From assembly GCA_033558025.1 (NCBI GenBank), contig JAUCEF010000014.1, positions 2,542,001 to 2,606,000 on the forward strand: 64,000 nt of DNA. The letters run 5' to 3'. Of this stretch, positions 34,101-45,355 are shown one piece after another. The DNA comes from Phytophthora sp. 'mugwort'. Taxonomy: Eukaryota; Oomycota; Peronosporomycetes; Peronosporales; Peronosporaceae. The notes under the pieces were generated by a model, which saw only the letters and a list, made by a program, of their open reading frames with translations, did no database searches and was not told where the DNA came from. Within the stretch, counting starts at the first letter, position 1. Every line of letters begins with the position of its first letter. Made by a program: the position numbers and the translations under genes.

Positions 34101-35598
34101 TGTGCATTTGCTCGTCGTTCAACTACCAAAGCTTCTTCCAGTTGAGCACCTCGGGCACGTCGTCTTGGCGGCGGAGGACGCTCAAGTGACCGCCATTCAG
34201 GCTTGGAAATGGGTCCGAGCTTCCCAGAACGTTTCTTCACGTGGTGTTTACCCGGGAGTCGTAGCTCAAGGTCTTCAGGGTCTTCAGCTGTGTCGGAAGC
34301 CTTCAAACTAGCAGGAACCTGGTAGACATTACCTGACAATTCAACCATACTCACTCGACGTTGAGCCTCATCTTCAGGCACCACGCGACCGTGAAGATCC
34401 CGTGCATATCGTCCCCAAACTGCCTCCTCTTGCAAGACCACAGCCTCAGCCTCATGAAGTCGCGTCAGGTCCTCTTCTCCGATTTGTGACGGTAACATCA
34501 AGCTGTACTGCGTTTCTTTAGTGCGTAATGGCTTTGATCGCACAGGTCCGAACGTTGACGTCTTGGGCACCAGTTCGTCTTCGTTCACTACTCGAGTTTC
34601 GTACGGAGTTTTCATCCGCTTCCGTTCCGCAAAAACTTGGATCTCGGCCATGGAATGCTCGGTGACCTTCAGACTTTGTCGAGTCGATTGCGAGCGCTTG
34701 CCGCCTACTGACACGAACCGATTGGAATCTGCTACAGTTGGAATCTTAGCGGTGGGTTGCTGTTCGGTCAGTAGCTTCGCTCGACACTCGAGGTTTAAGG
34801 GCAGGATGAAGGGATTGCGCTCGAGTGAGAAGCTGAGCCACTCAATGAGACTGACGTGTTTCTCTAAGAACTCCAAGTCGGACGCCAGTTTGAGCAGATA
34901 ATTGATCCCGTTCCACTTGAACTGTTCCAACTCGGGTACTGAGTTAGCTGTCAACTTGTCAGTGCATTTACTCGTCTGTCGGTACGTTCGCCACGAAACT
35001 ATCGCCTCAACTGTCTCCAACGTCGCGAAACGAAGCAAATCCAGTACATCGACAATCTCACTAAGGTGAACGCCATCGATGTGGCCAGCAGTACTCGCGC
35101 GTCCTAATCGTTGTAGATATCCTTCACGTACTAGGATACACTTGAGCACTTCCAGTTCCTTGATGATCACAAAGCATGCTTAAAACTTGTAGAAAATTAA
35201 CCAAAAGACTTGGATCCTCGTACCTCCCGGGAATCCACTTCTTGGGTCGCGAAAGTGACAGATGAAACTTTTGGTAGCGAGACGGTCTAGAAATCCCACG
35301 ATTTAGTGCAGTAATACGACAATAATTGCTAACGTTCGTTCATTCACCTTGTCATTGCTCCCGACTCGACGAGGTTTCTTTGGAGAAGTTTTAAGTTTCT
35401 TCTTAATTGATGGGAAAATTGGAGACTTAACAGGAGAGGGAGAGACTCGAGCTGTTGTTCGTAACGGAGACGACGCACTGTCCGTCGTGCTACAAGATGG
35501 AAACAGAGTGAGCTTTCAACCTGAAGCTTAAAGCTTGAAGCTTGCAGCACGTACACTTTGAGTTTGTTCGAGCTGCCGTCTGCACGTGTACGGTCCAT
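28177..35598 (-). CDS. Very large IQ-motif protein, five exons
   Basis: Two long frames (28177-33753 and 33779-35170) lack ATG starts and join into one gene: exons 35598-35555, 35489-35348, 35286-35224, 35158-33836 and 33756-28177, about 2,383 aa. All four introns are GT..AG, 61-79 nt, and phase-consistent; the last has donor GTACGT and a CTGAC branch-site-like sequence. The N-terminal third is mixed helix with a basic, Pro-rich head and a coiled-coil-like stretch near 430-520. Four IQ (calmodulin/EF-hand binding) motifs follow at about 580-680 ('ATQIQKLVRGMLARDM', 'STFIQAAGRGFLVRR', 'VHLQRLARGWLARR', 'ERIQKVTRGRFGRE'). There is no myosin motor. The remaining ~1,700 residues match no family I know. 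A cytoskeletal or flagellar scaffold is conceivable, but this is inference from the IQ array only. Confidence 0.75.
33757..33835 (-). other. Intron 4 of the IQ-motif gene
   Basis: 79 nt, donor GTACGT, acceptor TTTAAGCAG, with CTGAC about 25 nt before the acceptor. It joins the two longest frames in phase 0 and places the IQ array straight after the N-terminal exon. Introns 1-3 of the same gene lie at 35490-35554, 35287-35347 and 35159-35223. Confidence 0.7.
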
Positions 35599-35704
35599 CC
35601 CAAGCGTAAAACAAAACTAGAGAAAATATAACAAATGTGTCGCTTCACTCTTGCTTTATTTTCCTGAATTAGGCACAACTTGTGCCAAGAAATCATGAAA
35701 TGGT

Positions 35705-38700
35705 TTAACTACTTTGAATCGCTCGACTAAGTGACGGGATTTGGTGAACAACGTTGAGTGTTGGTAGTAAATCCTCTTTGGACTCAAGGTCGACGGCGTC
35801 TTCAAAGACTTCGTCGCTGTCTGTAGGTGGAACGGGATCTGCTTCTTCGACTGCTGGTGATCTCGAGTCATAAGTTACCACTTGATTGAGTGGATCTGCT
35901 TCAGAAGTACACGAATTGAAGGCATCAGATCGATCCGAAACTTCACTCTCAGACACTCGATCGTCTTCTGAGGTTTGGCTCGTACATTCGAGCAGAAACA
36001 GCGGAGTCGGTGGAGACACGAGGAGATTGTCAAGCTCTAGAGTCGCCTTGAAGACGTTGATCGGGACTTGAAACGACGTTAAGATGTCAGCACGATAGGG
36101 TTCCATGAAGACACCAGAGCTGAGAGATGCCTCACAGTTCTCGTCTTCATTATGAGCAGCACGCGGTTTTTCTTCTTGGTGTACGACACACTCGTCGATA
36201 CTTGAACTCTGTGTCTGTTGGCTGTCCTCCACGTTAAGATCTAAGTGACTTCCCAGCAATATTGTCGATCTTTGACTGAGATCATCCTGTCCAGCATCTT
36301 GGTCAATCTCGCATTCTTTCTGACTTCCCGTCGTTTCAACGACTGCCTCCCCTAGATCAATACTCTCAAACTCTCCCATATCATCAATAACGGTTTCTTC
36401 TCTGTGCTGAACATCCTTATCACCTTCAAAGTTGACGTCTTGGACAGAATCGACGACGTCAAGTGGCAGCTGGGCATCTACATTTTCAATTCCCGTTCTA
36501 GTCACCGAAAAAGCCTTTAATTCAACAACTTCCTTCTCGGGGCTTCCCACTGGAGCCAGCGTTACATTCTCAATCGCATGTTCTCTCACCAATCGCAGCT
36601 GTAGCTTTGGATTTCGCTTGACTATGACTGGATCAGCAATGAAATTCGTCTTGCTTTTCTGCGCACGGGTCTCGTCCAGATACTGTCCAGCCAGCACTTC
36701 GAGCTTTGCCATGCATTTGCCCACATAAAACTCAATAGCAAGACAGACAGCGCTGGCATCTGTCGTACGGAACAAATAGTCTTGAATGACTGTATCTCCA
36801 GTAAGAATCCGACGAGACCCTGGCGCTGGGCTTCGACACTTGAGTAGACAGCACGTGTATCCTTGCTGATAGACAACCGACCATTTCTCCAGCTCCGTAT
36901 AATACCACGAGCTCAACACGACCTCAGCCTCGTGGCCTGTACAAAATGATACACCATACGACGAGATCTCCAGTGATGTAGCTTCACTTGATGAGGAATG
37001 TCCTGTCATCGCCAGCTTCACTGGGAATCGTAATACTTTATCTGGAGCGATCGTAGCGTGTTTCTCGACACATTCTGTCAATACATAGAGCCAAATCTCG
37101 TACTTTTCTGGTTCCATCGCTGCAAACGTCCACGTCCGATACAACGTCACCACGTCGAATGCGTGTACAGTTGGCGTCGTCGCGCTGCCTCGACTGACAG
37201 CTGGACTAGACGTGGAGACTGGACGGATACACAATACAGAGCTCAGATCAATAATTCGTCGCTCTTTGGGTGTCTCCGTCATCCCTGGACAATGTGTCAC
37301 CTTGTCGTAGTAGCACAGAAACCCCCCGAGAGGCGTCTCGAACAAGACAAGGAACTTGGCGTGCCACGTCTTCCGTAGATGGAATGTACGGCCATTCTGT
37401 CGCTTCAGTAGCTGGCCTTGGAACTTGAACATGGTCGCGTAGTGTGTGGATTGCAATAGAGAACTCAATGGCTGCCTTGTCTTTGGCGCTTTGTCTCGTG
37501 ATAAAATACTTTTTTGTCGTGGAAATGCTTCATTTGGTGCCGATACGAGACAAGAAGCATGAAAATCACACAATCCAGTAACAGACACTCTCGAGTTACT
37601 TGGATTGGTGCGAATATTGGGGTTCACGTGACTTAACTCGCCAGAATTAATATGAATCATGACATTTGACGTCGAGACTTCTTCGGGTCGACTTCCGCTA
37701 TGATCTCCGCAGTCCACGAGCTCCTCACATCCGATTACTCGACAACAGGCATCCAGTCGGTGTCTTAAGCTCTCGATATCGTTGAAAAACAGCAATCCAT
37801 TCACTCGACGAGACGTGGCGACTTGAGGAACCTGCTGTGATGCCTCGTTTTCGCTGATTCTTGTAGTCGTTCGGATCGGTGACGCTAGCTGTTCCCGAAG
37901 AGATGCATCCATGTACGTTCCGTGTTTAAGATACCAGATTGCTTCGCGAATATACTGGGATTCTAAACTCTGGAAAACGAGATAATTTGGCTGCTTTGCC
38001 AGTTGATGGATCGTGCGGAAACGTAGCTCTAGTCGCGTGCCCGACACGTCACAGGTCTCTAAATGCTCGTACGAATAGGAAAACAAACACGCGCTGCGAT
38101 CGTGACAGTCCGGGGACGGAAAAATGCGAACATATTTACTGTTCAACGTGAGACCGCGGAGGTCACTGTTGATAGAGCACGTAAAGCAGAGGTAGCCATT
38201 CCTGATATACTCCAGTCCCAATCGTTCGCGACTCATGGCATTGCGTACTGGTTGTTCTCTACGCAGAAGCTCTCGTCGTTTAGACATCGGCAGCATCGGT
38301 TGACTGGTTCCAAGTGACGCTCGACGCTGCTGAATTGGCGATGGTAAGTTTTGTCCGATGAGAATTCCAATATAAACTTGTTCGGGAGGTTTTTCAAGGT
38401 CTGGAAGTGCTAGAATCGCTGTAAAATGAGCTTCCAGATCTGTAAGCACAGGAAACACGAAGGTGGGGGATACCGAGCCATCGTCCAGCACAAAGTGGAC
38501 GGTCTTTTCACTGTGGTCCCATACGATTTCCTTTATGACGCCCATAGGAGACTGAAACAGCATCTTGTTCTGGTGCATGGAGATCGCATGGACAGTCTCG
38601 GCCGAGACACCGACAAGGACGTCAACTGATGTCGCACCTTCGGGGGCTGTACGCATTTTGCCATGATACACGGAAGGTTCTTGAAGACTCAAAATCTCGG

Positions 38701-38755
38701 GTGAACAATAGGCATGATGACGAGATTTTCCTTGAAGGGATGCTAAGCCACGCAT
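35705..38755 (-). CDS. PH-domain-like large protein, function unknown
   Basis: Uninterrupted frame; the first ATG is at 38755, giving about 1,016 aa. A PH-like domain is visible at about residues 440-565: 'QGQLLKRQNGRTFHLRKTW', then 'FLVLFETPLGGFLCYYD', and a closing helix with a Trp ('EKYEIWLYVLTECV'). The flanking segments (about 60-310 and 575-690) have beta-rich, PH/PTB-like character but are less certain. The C-terminal third is acidic and Ser/Asp/Glu-rich, probably disordered. PH domains bind phosphoinositides or proteins, so membrane recruitment is plausible. No catalytic domain seen. It starts 107 bp beyond the 5' end of the IQ-motif gene on the same strand. Confidence 0.75.
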   Translation of the reverse strand: MRGLASLQGKSRHHAYCSPEILSLQEPSVYHGKMRTAPEGATSVDVLVGVSAETVHAISMHQNKMLFQSPMGVIKEIVWDHSEKTVHFVLDDGSVSPTFVFPVLTDLEAHFTAILALPDLEKPPEQVYIGILIGQNLPSPIQQRRASLGTSQPMLPMSKRRELLRREQPVRNAMSRERLGLEYIRNGYLCFTCSINSDLRGLTLNSKYVRIFPSPDCHDRSACLFSYSYEHLETCDVSGTRLELRFRTIHQLAKQPNYLVFQSLESQYIREAIWYLKHGTYMDASLREQLASPIRTTTRISENEASQQVPQVATSRRVNGLLFFNDIESLRHRLDACCRVIGCEELVDCGDHSGSRPEEVSTSNVMIHINSGELSHVNPNIRTNPSNSRVSVTGLCDFHASCLVSAPNEAFPRQKSILSRDKAPKTRQPLSSLLQSTHYATMFKFQGQLLKRQNGRTFHLRKTWHAKFLVLFETPLGGFLCYYDKVTHCPGMTETPKERRIIDLSSVLCIRPVSTSSPAVSRGSATTPTVHAFDVVTLYRTWTFAAMEPEKYEIWLYVLTECVEKHATIAPDKVLRFPVKLAMTGHSSSSEATSLEISSYGVSFCTGHEAEVVLSSWYYTELEKWSVVYQQGYTCCLLKCRSPAPGSRRILTGDTVIQDYLFRTTDASAVCLAIEFYVGKCMAKLEVLAGQYLDETRAQKSKTNFIADPVIVKRNPKLQLRLVREHAIENVTLAPVGSPEKEVVELKAFSVTRTGIENVDAQLPLDVVDSVQDVNFEGDKDVQHREETVIDDMGEFESIDLGEAVVETTGSQKECEIDQDAGQDDLSQRSTILLGSHLDLNVEDSQQTQSSSIDECVVHQEEKPRAAHNEDENCEASLSSGVFMEPYRADILTSFQVPINVFKATLELDNLLVSPPTPLFLLECTSQTSEDDRVSESEVSDRSDAFNSCTSEADPLNQVVTYDSRSPAVEEADPVPPTDSDEVFEDAVDLESKEDLLPTLNVVHQIPSLSRAIQSS

Positions 38756-39001
38756 GGTTTTCAATTGTCTAGAACCTTCACAGCTTGACACGTGAGAGCG
38801 AGTGAGTAAGAAGTAGTTTCCCAAATTACTTTAAAAGCAGGAATCCCCTATATCAAGAGCCTTTTACCCTGATATTCTAACAATAGCGAGGGTAAGAAAC
38901 TCCAAGCGTTTCTACAACAACATACCAAGATTTGGATAAACGGGAATCTACGGCTAATATCCTAGATTAACGGGGAAAAATCTGAACAAATAAAATCCAT
39001 T

Positions 39002-40664
39002 TCATTCGGCGTTGTGTGTGGGGGGAACGATGAAGACGCTCGAAAAGCACGCGTTGAAAATCCGTTCTGCCCCTTGAAAGTACGGGAACTGGAGCCACAT
39101 CATCACTAGCAACTTGACGTGGTAAAACAGTGGCAGCCACCCGATCTCTCGTCCGATCGCGGTGATCAAATAATCCACCGTCACTGCGACGCTGAAGTAC
39201 GCGAGCCACCACTCGTAGCGCCGTGTCCGCTTTTCTCCGAGCACTCCAATCGTGACATAAGCGGGAAATCCAAAGCCCATGAGCGAACAGCCGCGAGAGG
39301 CCACAAAGCCTGGCGTGAACATGAAGATGAGCCCAAAGAGCGCAGGACCCTGTGACCACAGATCTTTCGCCACGTGCACGTGTCGCTCGGGCATTACACG
39401 GAACGACACGAGCATTCGAAGCAGCAAGTTCGTCTTCTCTTCTGCCTCAGCATTCGCTGTCGTTTCGTGCTCTTGAATCCGGTTCGCATACGGACTCATA
39501 AGTGGACTCAGCATCGTATAAAGAGCAATGTCGCCACGTGTGAACGGAGAATGGATCCAAATCAACACGATATTGCAAAAGTGGAGCGGCATTGTCAAGA
39601 ACGACGTCACGATCGTCGGCAAGAAGAGCGTCATCATGCTGGTCATACAGACTAGGAGAGACCAGAGAATCCAGTACTTTAAACACGCTTCGTATGCTCT
39701 CCATTCGTAGTCTGGGATGCTGATCTTGTCAAATGTTTTGCTTAATTCAGTCAGTGGTCCAGGCCTCGATGCGAATTGCGTTGACTTGGAATGTTTCGGG
39801 TATAGTCGCTTCTGTCTGATGATTCCGATCGAGTGGAGCAGTGGGTACCCGATCGAGAGCATTCCGAAGAGCGTGTCACTGCTCAACACGTCCGTCACGG
39901 ACTCGGGCAACCAATAGAAAGCTTCGTAGCTCAGTCCAAAGAAGAGCACGTGAGGCAGCAAGATGGCCGCCAGACGCCATTTGGCGCTTAAACTCGCGAC
40001 GAATGCTCGGTATCTGAGCTCCAGCAGCCTCCTGGTCCTCACGTATTGCACTCTACCCTTGTGTACGTATCCTTGACGAATGCAGATTACCACAAATACC
40101 ATTGAAATAGCGAGAATGGCCTGATACAGCGGATCCATCTGGCTGACGTAGTCGGCCCCCATCTTGACGGCCGTGAGCACGTGAGGCAGCGCCGCTTCGC
40201 CCAGTACAGCCAGGAATTGCACTAAAGGCACAGATACCAGCAGAAGAAAGGTGCCCCATAGTTTAATACACTGGAACGTGGCCATAACGGCGGCTTCGAG
40301 AGCGAAGCCGATGGCGCTCCAATCCGGACTCTGGGCGAAGAGCTGAGCGACTTCAGAGGCATTGAACGGCAACTCCGACGGTAGATACTGCTCCAGTAGA
40401 GTGTTGGTCATGGGCAGCGCGTCCTGCTGTAAGCGAGTAAAGCTAGTAATTAGTCATTGGAAACGGGAAATAAGTGCAAAGAGACATGAGATGCAGTGTT
40501 GGTTGGGGGTCGTTTAAGTAGCGTACCGTAAGGATGGGGACGGGAGCTTCGGGGTCGGTGCTGGTCAGAGGATTGCGAGGCTCAACCTGCAGCTTGACGA
40601 AGAGGAAAGAGGCCAGCAGAGCCCCCAGGGCGGGCAGCACGCGGCGCATTAGCCGCCGCCGCAT
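39002..40664 (-). CDS. TB2/DP1-HVA22 (REEP)-like membrane protein
   Basis: Two exons (40664-40527 and 40426-39002; intron 40427-40526, GT..AG, 100 nt, phase 0) encode about 520 aa. An N-terminal signal-anchor-like helix ('ALGALLASFLFVKL') is followed by several long hydrophobic segments. Two regions recall the TB2/DP1/HVA22 family that shapes tubular ER: 'YEACLKYWILWSLLVCM', and 'IGWLPLFYHVKLLVMMWLQF' running into 'PYFQGAERIF'. The second is the clearest match, with the typical 'W-x-P-x-Y...K-x2...W...P...GA' pattern. The protein is longer than ordinary REEPs (about 200 aa). It may hold two diverged copies. Probably an ER membrane protein. Confidence 0.6.
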
Positions 40665-42856
40665 TGTCGCGACGAGTCGTCGACTTTCGAGTGAGCTAAC
40701 TTACCACTGTTGGGACGTCATTACTGCGAGGGGATCCCACAGATACGCGCTAAGTACCAAATTCGTGGAATACCCAAAATAGCCAAAATAAAGACCAGCT
40801 GATATTAATAAAAATTGGTTTCATAAAACGCTTTATTACGGTCCATTGTAGCACATTTTTAATGAAGAAATAATCACGTACTATATTAAATGGAAGGATC
40901 TGAACACTAACTGAGAATGATTGGCAACGCATACCATAGCCACGAGACTGCGATCCAGAAGGGAAACAAAACTTAATTGGCGTTACAGATAGAAATATCT
41001 AATCAAATGCTAAATGTCCTTTCAAGAACATATTAAAATAGTATTGATTTTGGCGCTTCAAAACGCGATTTTAACTGACAAATAAAAATACGTTTAATCT
41101 GTTCAAACTGCCGCAAAAAAACTGGCATGCAGACATCAATACTTAATCGACAGCTACAAGAGCATTCTGCATTCGTCATCGGTCGTGGAAGAACTCAGTC
41201 CGTACTACATGTAAGTGTACGGGAGTTCATTATCGTACGACAAATCGTGAAAGAACTCAGTCCGTATTAAGTGTAATAGATTTCACTATGGTACGACAAA
41301 TTGATAGAGAAAACTTGATCACGAAACATTGTCAACCTTCAGATCCACGGGTTAGCAACTTTATAAGCAATACGACCCAAAAGAAACCTTGTCCAACATG
41401 AGTGCGGAATTGTTGTTGCACTTTGAATTTGGCGCGCAAAGCTCATTTTACTTTTGAAATGACCGCAAATTCTATTCAAATATCAAAAATGATTTAGCAA
41501 TTACCAGATTAAATGTTCTAGCAGATTAAACAGCAAATTTCTAAGTAATCACCGTTTAATACTCTATTTCGATTGCCAGCTAGAATATGGGTGCACATTT
41601 TCATCTACACTTTTAAATTCCAATTCTTTTAAACTAGTCACTTCGACATCATAATGCGCCAACTAACGGATTCCCCCGATTAAAAGACATCACCCACCAA
41701 CAGCGGCTAATAGTGGAAACTGAATCGAGGCTGCAAAACAAATACACCTATCATCTCGTAGTTTGGGCAGTTTAATGTCCTGAAGACCGCATGCTACGCA
41801 CACGGGTCTTAAAATCACAGGTTGCATTCCTCTCCCTTTGCTTCTACACCCTAACTACGCGCTCCGCGCGATCCGTGTACCCCTCATGGCTCGCTGCGTC
41901 AAAACCTTACCCGCTACGGCTCACAAGCTTTGCCTTCACTAGAATAACTTTTATTATTCTGTAGCTAATAGAAACAAATATTCTAAAATTTATAGACTAG
42001 TTTTTATTCTAAGAAGTAGCACTCAATAAATAAAAACTGACTAGCCCAAAACGCTGACACAGAAAAAGTGGCAAGTTGAGTGTATATGGTGCTGAAGCAC
42101 CGATGATCAGTTGAAATTTCAAAACTGTACAGCCCAAAATTATACCCTAGAATAACTTCCGATTTGCTTTCGATTAACCATCGAACGGCTTCCGATTATT
42201 GAGCGGAGCAACACGTACCACCCATCACCTAGCACCAGTCGCCGCTAGCGTATTCTTCGGATTTTATATCCAGTCCCTCTGGGATTGCAGTGAGGTCATA
42301 GTCCTTTAATAATGAAAGCCCCGCTGTGAATACAATGACAGCACAGATCGACCAATTCTTTCACGGATATTTATACTATCAGGCTCTCTAAGCCTCCAAT
42401 AAAACAAGCCTTTATATCCTGACACGCAAAGACAAAGGATCCTTGCTTGTTTAGAGTAGTACGTCGAAATGCATTGACAGAAAGCAATTGAGAAATCAAC
42501 TTGCGTCTCCACCTACTGTACGTCGATCCTGTTCAAGTTCAAGGACATCGGGGGTGACATAATAACTGTCCGGTCCTGAGCTGTCCTGACAATTTGCACG
42601 TAGACTGGTCCCATATACTATTCAATTAGTTCGGCATGGTCACTGTACTGTTGTACAGTTCATGGAGGATACTATCAGACACCATAAGTACATGTATTCC
42701 GTATGTCAAGGTCTGCACTGCGACTCGCTAGTCGCGACTGATGCTAGGTGATAGATGGTACGTTTAAGGCAACTTCCGCTTTGTCGCGCACCCTCTGCTT
42801 ACCGTTAGGTGTACATGTACATGTAGCCTAACCGTCACAAGATAATCCGACCCTTG
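40665..42856. other. 2.2-kb AT-rich intergenic region
   Basis: No supported gene. It contains a diverged 62-bp tandem repeat (41184-41307). A short piece near 41660-41697 matches the start of the pogo-like remnant at 15.2 kb (CTAACGGATTCCCCCG). A GC-rich patch at 41860-41940 is also present. Probably decayed mobile-element sequence upstream of the sugar-transporter gene. Confidence 0.5.
41184..41307. repeat. Diverged 62-bp tandem repeat
   Basis: Two copies start CGTGGAAGAACTCAGTCCGT and CGTGAAAGAACTCAGTCCGT. Both end in a GTACGACAAAT-containing segment. Confidence 0.7.
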
Positions 42857-42865
42857 TCATTTTCG
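42857..42865 (+). promoter_or_regulatory. Oomycete-type initiator candidate
   Basis: TCATTTTCG, 17-25 nt upstream of the transporter ATG, resembles the oomycete core promoter initiator (TCAyTyy-like). No other intact core promoter was convincing in the window. Confidence 0.35.
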
Positions 42866-42881
42866 CCCAAAAGAAAAACCA

Positions 42882-43886
42882 ATGGAGCTCGGACGGAGAC
42901 TGATTCTGATGCTCGTGGCTGCAGTCTTCCTATGCTCTGGGAATCTCTGCATCATCGCCTCCAAACTCGACGGCCTCGTGCCATACAGCAGCGTCACCGT
43001 CACGTTCCTCATCGAAGTGCTCAAGCTCTCGGCCATGTTGGCAGGAATCATCGGGACGGAGACGAAGCTCCCTGAGCCACTACAGCTGCGGAAGAGCTTG
43101 TACTATGCTCTACCAGCTCTGCTCAACGCACTGGAGAGCAACCTCAACTACGTCGTACTGCGCTATCTGGATGCTGCAACGGTCTCTGTGCTCTGGAATC
43201 TCAAGATCCTGCTCACGGCTGTTCTCTTCCGATACGTGCTGAAGCAGCCACTGACGGAGTTACACAAATTGGCCATCGTCTTGCTGCTTTTGGGCGTCTT
43301 GACCAGCCAATCCGAGCGTTTGCGGCAACTAAACAGCAGCTCGTCACAATCCTCGCAGGTGGCGCTCGGGGGGAGTCTCGCGCTAGTGGGCGTCGCCTTG
43401 TCGTCCTGTGCGAGTGTGTTCGCAGAGTGGGCGTTAAAGCGGCAGTCAGAGTGTCCGTTCTTGTGGCAGAGCGTGCAGATGTACGTGTTCGGCGTGCTGT
43501 TCAATTGGGTAGGACTCGTGCTGGTGGACGGGAAGATGTTGCTCTCGGACGGATTTTTCCATGGATATAGTGGCTGGACAGTGATCGTGATTATCGTCAA
43601 CTCGATTGGCGGTATCTTCATGGCCTGCATCCTCAAATATCTGGATAATATCGCCTGTGTGTACTCGCACTCGATCGCGATGATGTTGACGACGCTTTTA
43701 TCCATGATCTTTTTCGCCTTCTCGCCGAAATTGGAGTTTGCGTGTGGACTTGGTGTACTGGTCATCTCTATGTATCTCTACCACCACCCGTTAGCACAAG
43801 TTGAGACCGAGGGGTCGTCAGCCAGCAGCAATACGAGCAGTGACACTGACGAGACGGTGTCGGCTTCCTCAGCTCCAAATGTTTGA
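42882..43886 (+). CDS. Nucleotide-sugar transporter (SLC35A-like)
   Basis: Single exon, 334 aa, with about ten hydrophobic segments. The family signature is clear: 'YALPALLNALESNLNYVVLR', then 'YLDAATVSVLWNLKILLTAV' and 'LFRYVLKQPL', matching the conserved core of the UDP-galactose/UDP-GlcNAc/CMP-sialic acid transporter family. These are Golgi or ER antiporters that exchange a nucleotide sugar for the nucleoside monophosphate. A second-half repeat follows ('FAEWALKRQSECPFLWQSVQ', 'NSIGGIFMACILKYLDNI'). The C-terminus is a short Ser/Thr/Glu-rich cytosolic tail. The substrate cannot be read from sequence. The ATG at 42882 sits just downstream of an initiator-like TCATTTTCG. Confidence 0.85.
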   Translation: MELGRRLILMLVAAVFLCSGNLCIIASKLDGLVPYSSVTVTFLIEVLKLSAMLAGIIGTETKLPEPLQLRKSLYYALPALLNALESNLNYVVLRYLDAATVSVLWNLKILLTAVLFRYVLKQPLTELHKLAIVLLLLGVLTSQSERLRQLNSSSSQSSQVALGGSLALVGVALSSCASVFAEWALKRQSECPFLWQSVQMYVFGVLFNWVGLVLVDGKMLLSDGFFHGYSGWTVIVIIVNSIGGIFMACILKYLDNIACVYSHSIAMMLTTLLSMIFFAFSPKLEFACGLGVLVISMYLYHHPLAQVETEGSSASSNTSSDTDETVSASSAPNV

Positions 43887-44065
43887 CAAGTACAAGCTGG
43901 TGCCTAATGGTACGAGAGACAACCGGAAAGTGTGAAATGTTCTCGCAGCAGTATTGATGAAACACTTGATGAAAGATTATGAAAAATGCGAGGGGAAATT
44001 CAGACATGCGAGTTGGGGTCACTTTTAACGATGGATTTTAAATCCTATACAAAAAACACACAGAT

Positions 44066-44985
44066 TTAGTAGTGATTATCTCTTTTTGACGAGCTGACAC
44101 TTAAAATTAAGGGATTTCGTCTAACTTTTCTGAGCTCGCGAGCAAGATTCGCTCTTGTGTGACGGTAGCATTCCACTTGGCTGGCAATTTCCCAAGATTC
44201 TTTTAAGAAACTGACGATGCCTGTGCAAGGCCCTCCAGACAAGATTCCACTCGACGCCCGGAGATGACTCCAATCGGCATCAAATTGTTGCTTGGAGCGA
44301 TAAACCAGTGCATTTGTGCATGACCAAAGACTTGACGCCTCTCCTCCATTTGCAGCATCACCAGAGCGCTTAGGGCGGACGCTTTGTAGTATAACTTGCC
44401 GTCTCGGACTTCGGCTGTGTACGCCTATCACCGTGTCAATGTACTGCACTCGAACAACAATTTGAAGGGCCGAACACGTACATCTGCAGCGTCTACAGGG
44501 TGCTCTTACGAACGCAATGATGGCAATGATGACCGAGACGACGCAAAATGTAGTAGGAGATCGCAAGAGCTGTCCGTTTGGAGTCTTCATGTCTGACCCG
44601 TTCAGTCCAGAGAGGTTGACGCTGCGTACATTAACTCTTTTTCTTGTACTAACAGCATGGCCTCATGATATCGAATATGCCCGTCCATTCCGTCACATCT
44701 TCAGTCATAGCGTCTGACCTTCCGTCTTAGATCTAAACGATGCGTAGCTTCGACGGATTAATACAGTAGTACTCCATTAACGATCATCCTCGATCAGTAT
44801 CTTTTAGCTAGAAATACTCTGTTGACATAGTACGTACCGCGACTTCCACTTGGATGGATGTAGGCCATTCTGTCCTTAGTACAATATCTTCCAACCTCCA
44901 ATTGGTAGAATGAGTAGAACCAACGCGGTAATGATACAGTGTAAATCTCGAAGTGTCGCCCACGACACAAATGTCGCGGGCGCAA
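44066..44985 (-). pseudogene. Broken copy of unknown membrane-protein family
   Basis: Minus-strand remnant related to the longer broken gene at 46.8-48.5 kb. The piece at 44794-44985 reads 'FYSFYQLEVGRYCTKDRMAY' where the other copy has 'FYSLYETVVGTYCVKNKVAY', and 'NRVFLAKRY' against 'NGVFLAEDM'. Near 44230-44330 the DNA again aligns with 46.9-47.0 kb (shared ATGCACAAAT and GATTGGAGT). Frames are broken in between. No known domain; the conserved Tyr/Cys pattern suggests a small ectodomain. Confidence 0.55.
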
Positions 44986-45355
44986 CCGACGGCGAGAGTG
45001 GCACTAGAATGACCTAGTTGCCATCAACTATTTGGTTTGTTGCCAAGCAAACCCTACAAGGAGTGACCCGGGAAGACGCATGTTAGTAAGCCGACAAAAG
45101 CACTCAGCAGTGCGGTCCATTGTACTACGTGTATGTCAAAGCTAACGAGAAGACGCCACCGAGTATATGACATGTAAAAGCTCGTGAATATAGGTTGAGC
45201 TCGATTGTCACGAACAGAGGAGCGTGCCTACTTGATCTATGTTATCATAGTCATATCGCCTAATCATAGCTCGGGTAATACATTGTGCAAATCGTCTGAA
45301 AGCGAATTGTGTTGCCTTTATGGCGAGGAAAAAACATGAAGTGGCGGCGCTTCTG

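Noticed and set aside
41184..41307. CRISPR-like array
   Set aside because: Only two diverged units with no spacers, in a eukaryotic genome.
43163..43765. 200-codon minus-strand frame across the sugar-transporter gene
   Set aside because: Overlaps a clear transporter; Ser/Thr/Asn-rich shadow composition.
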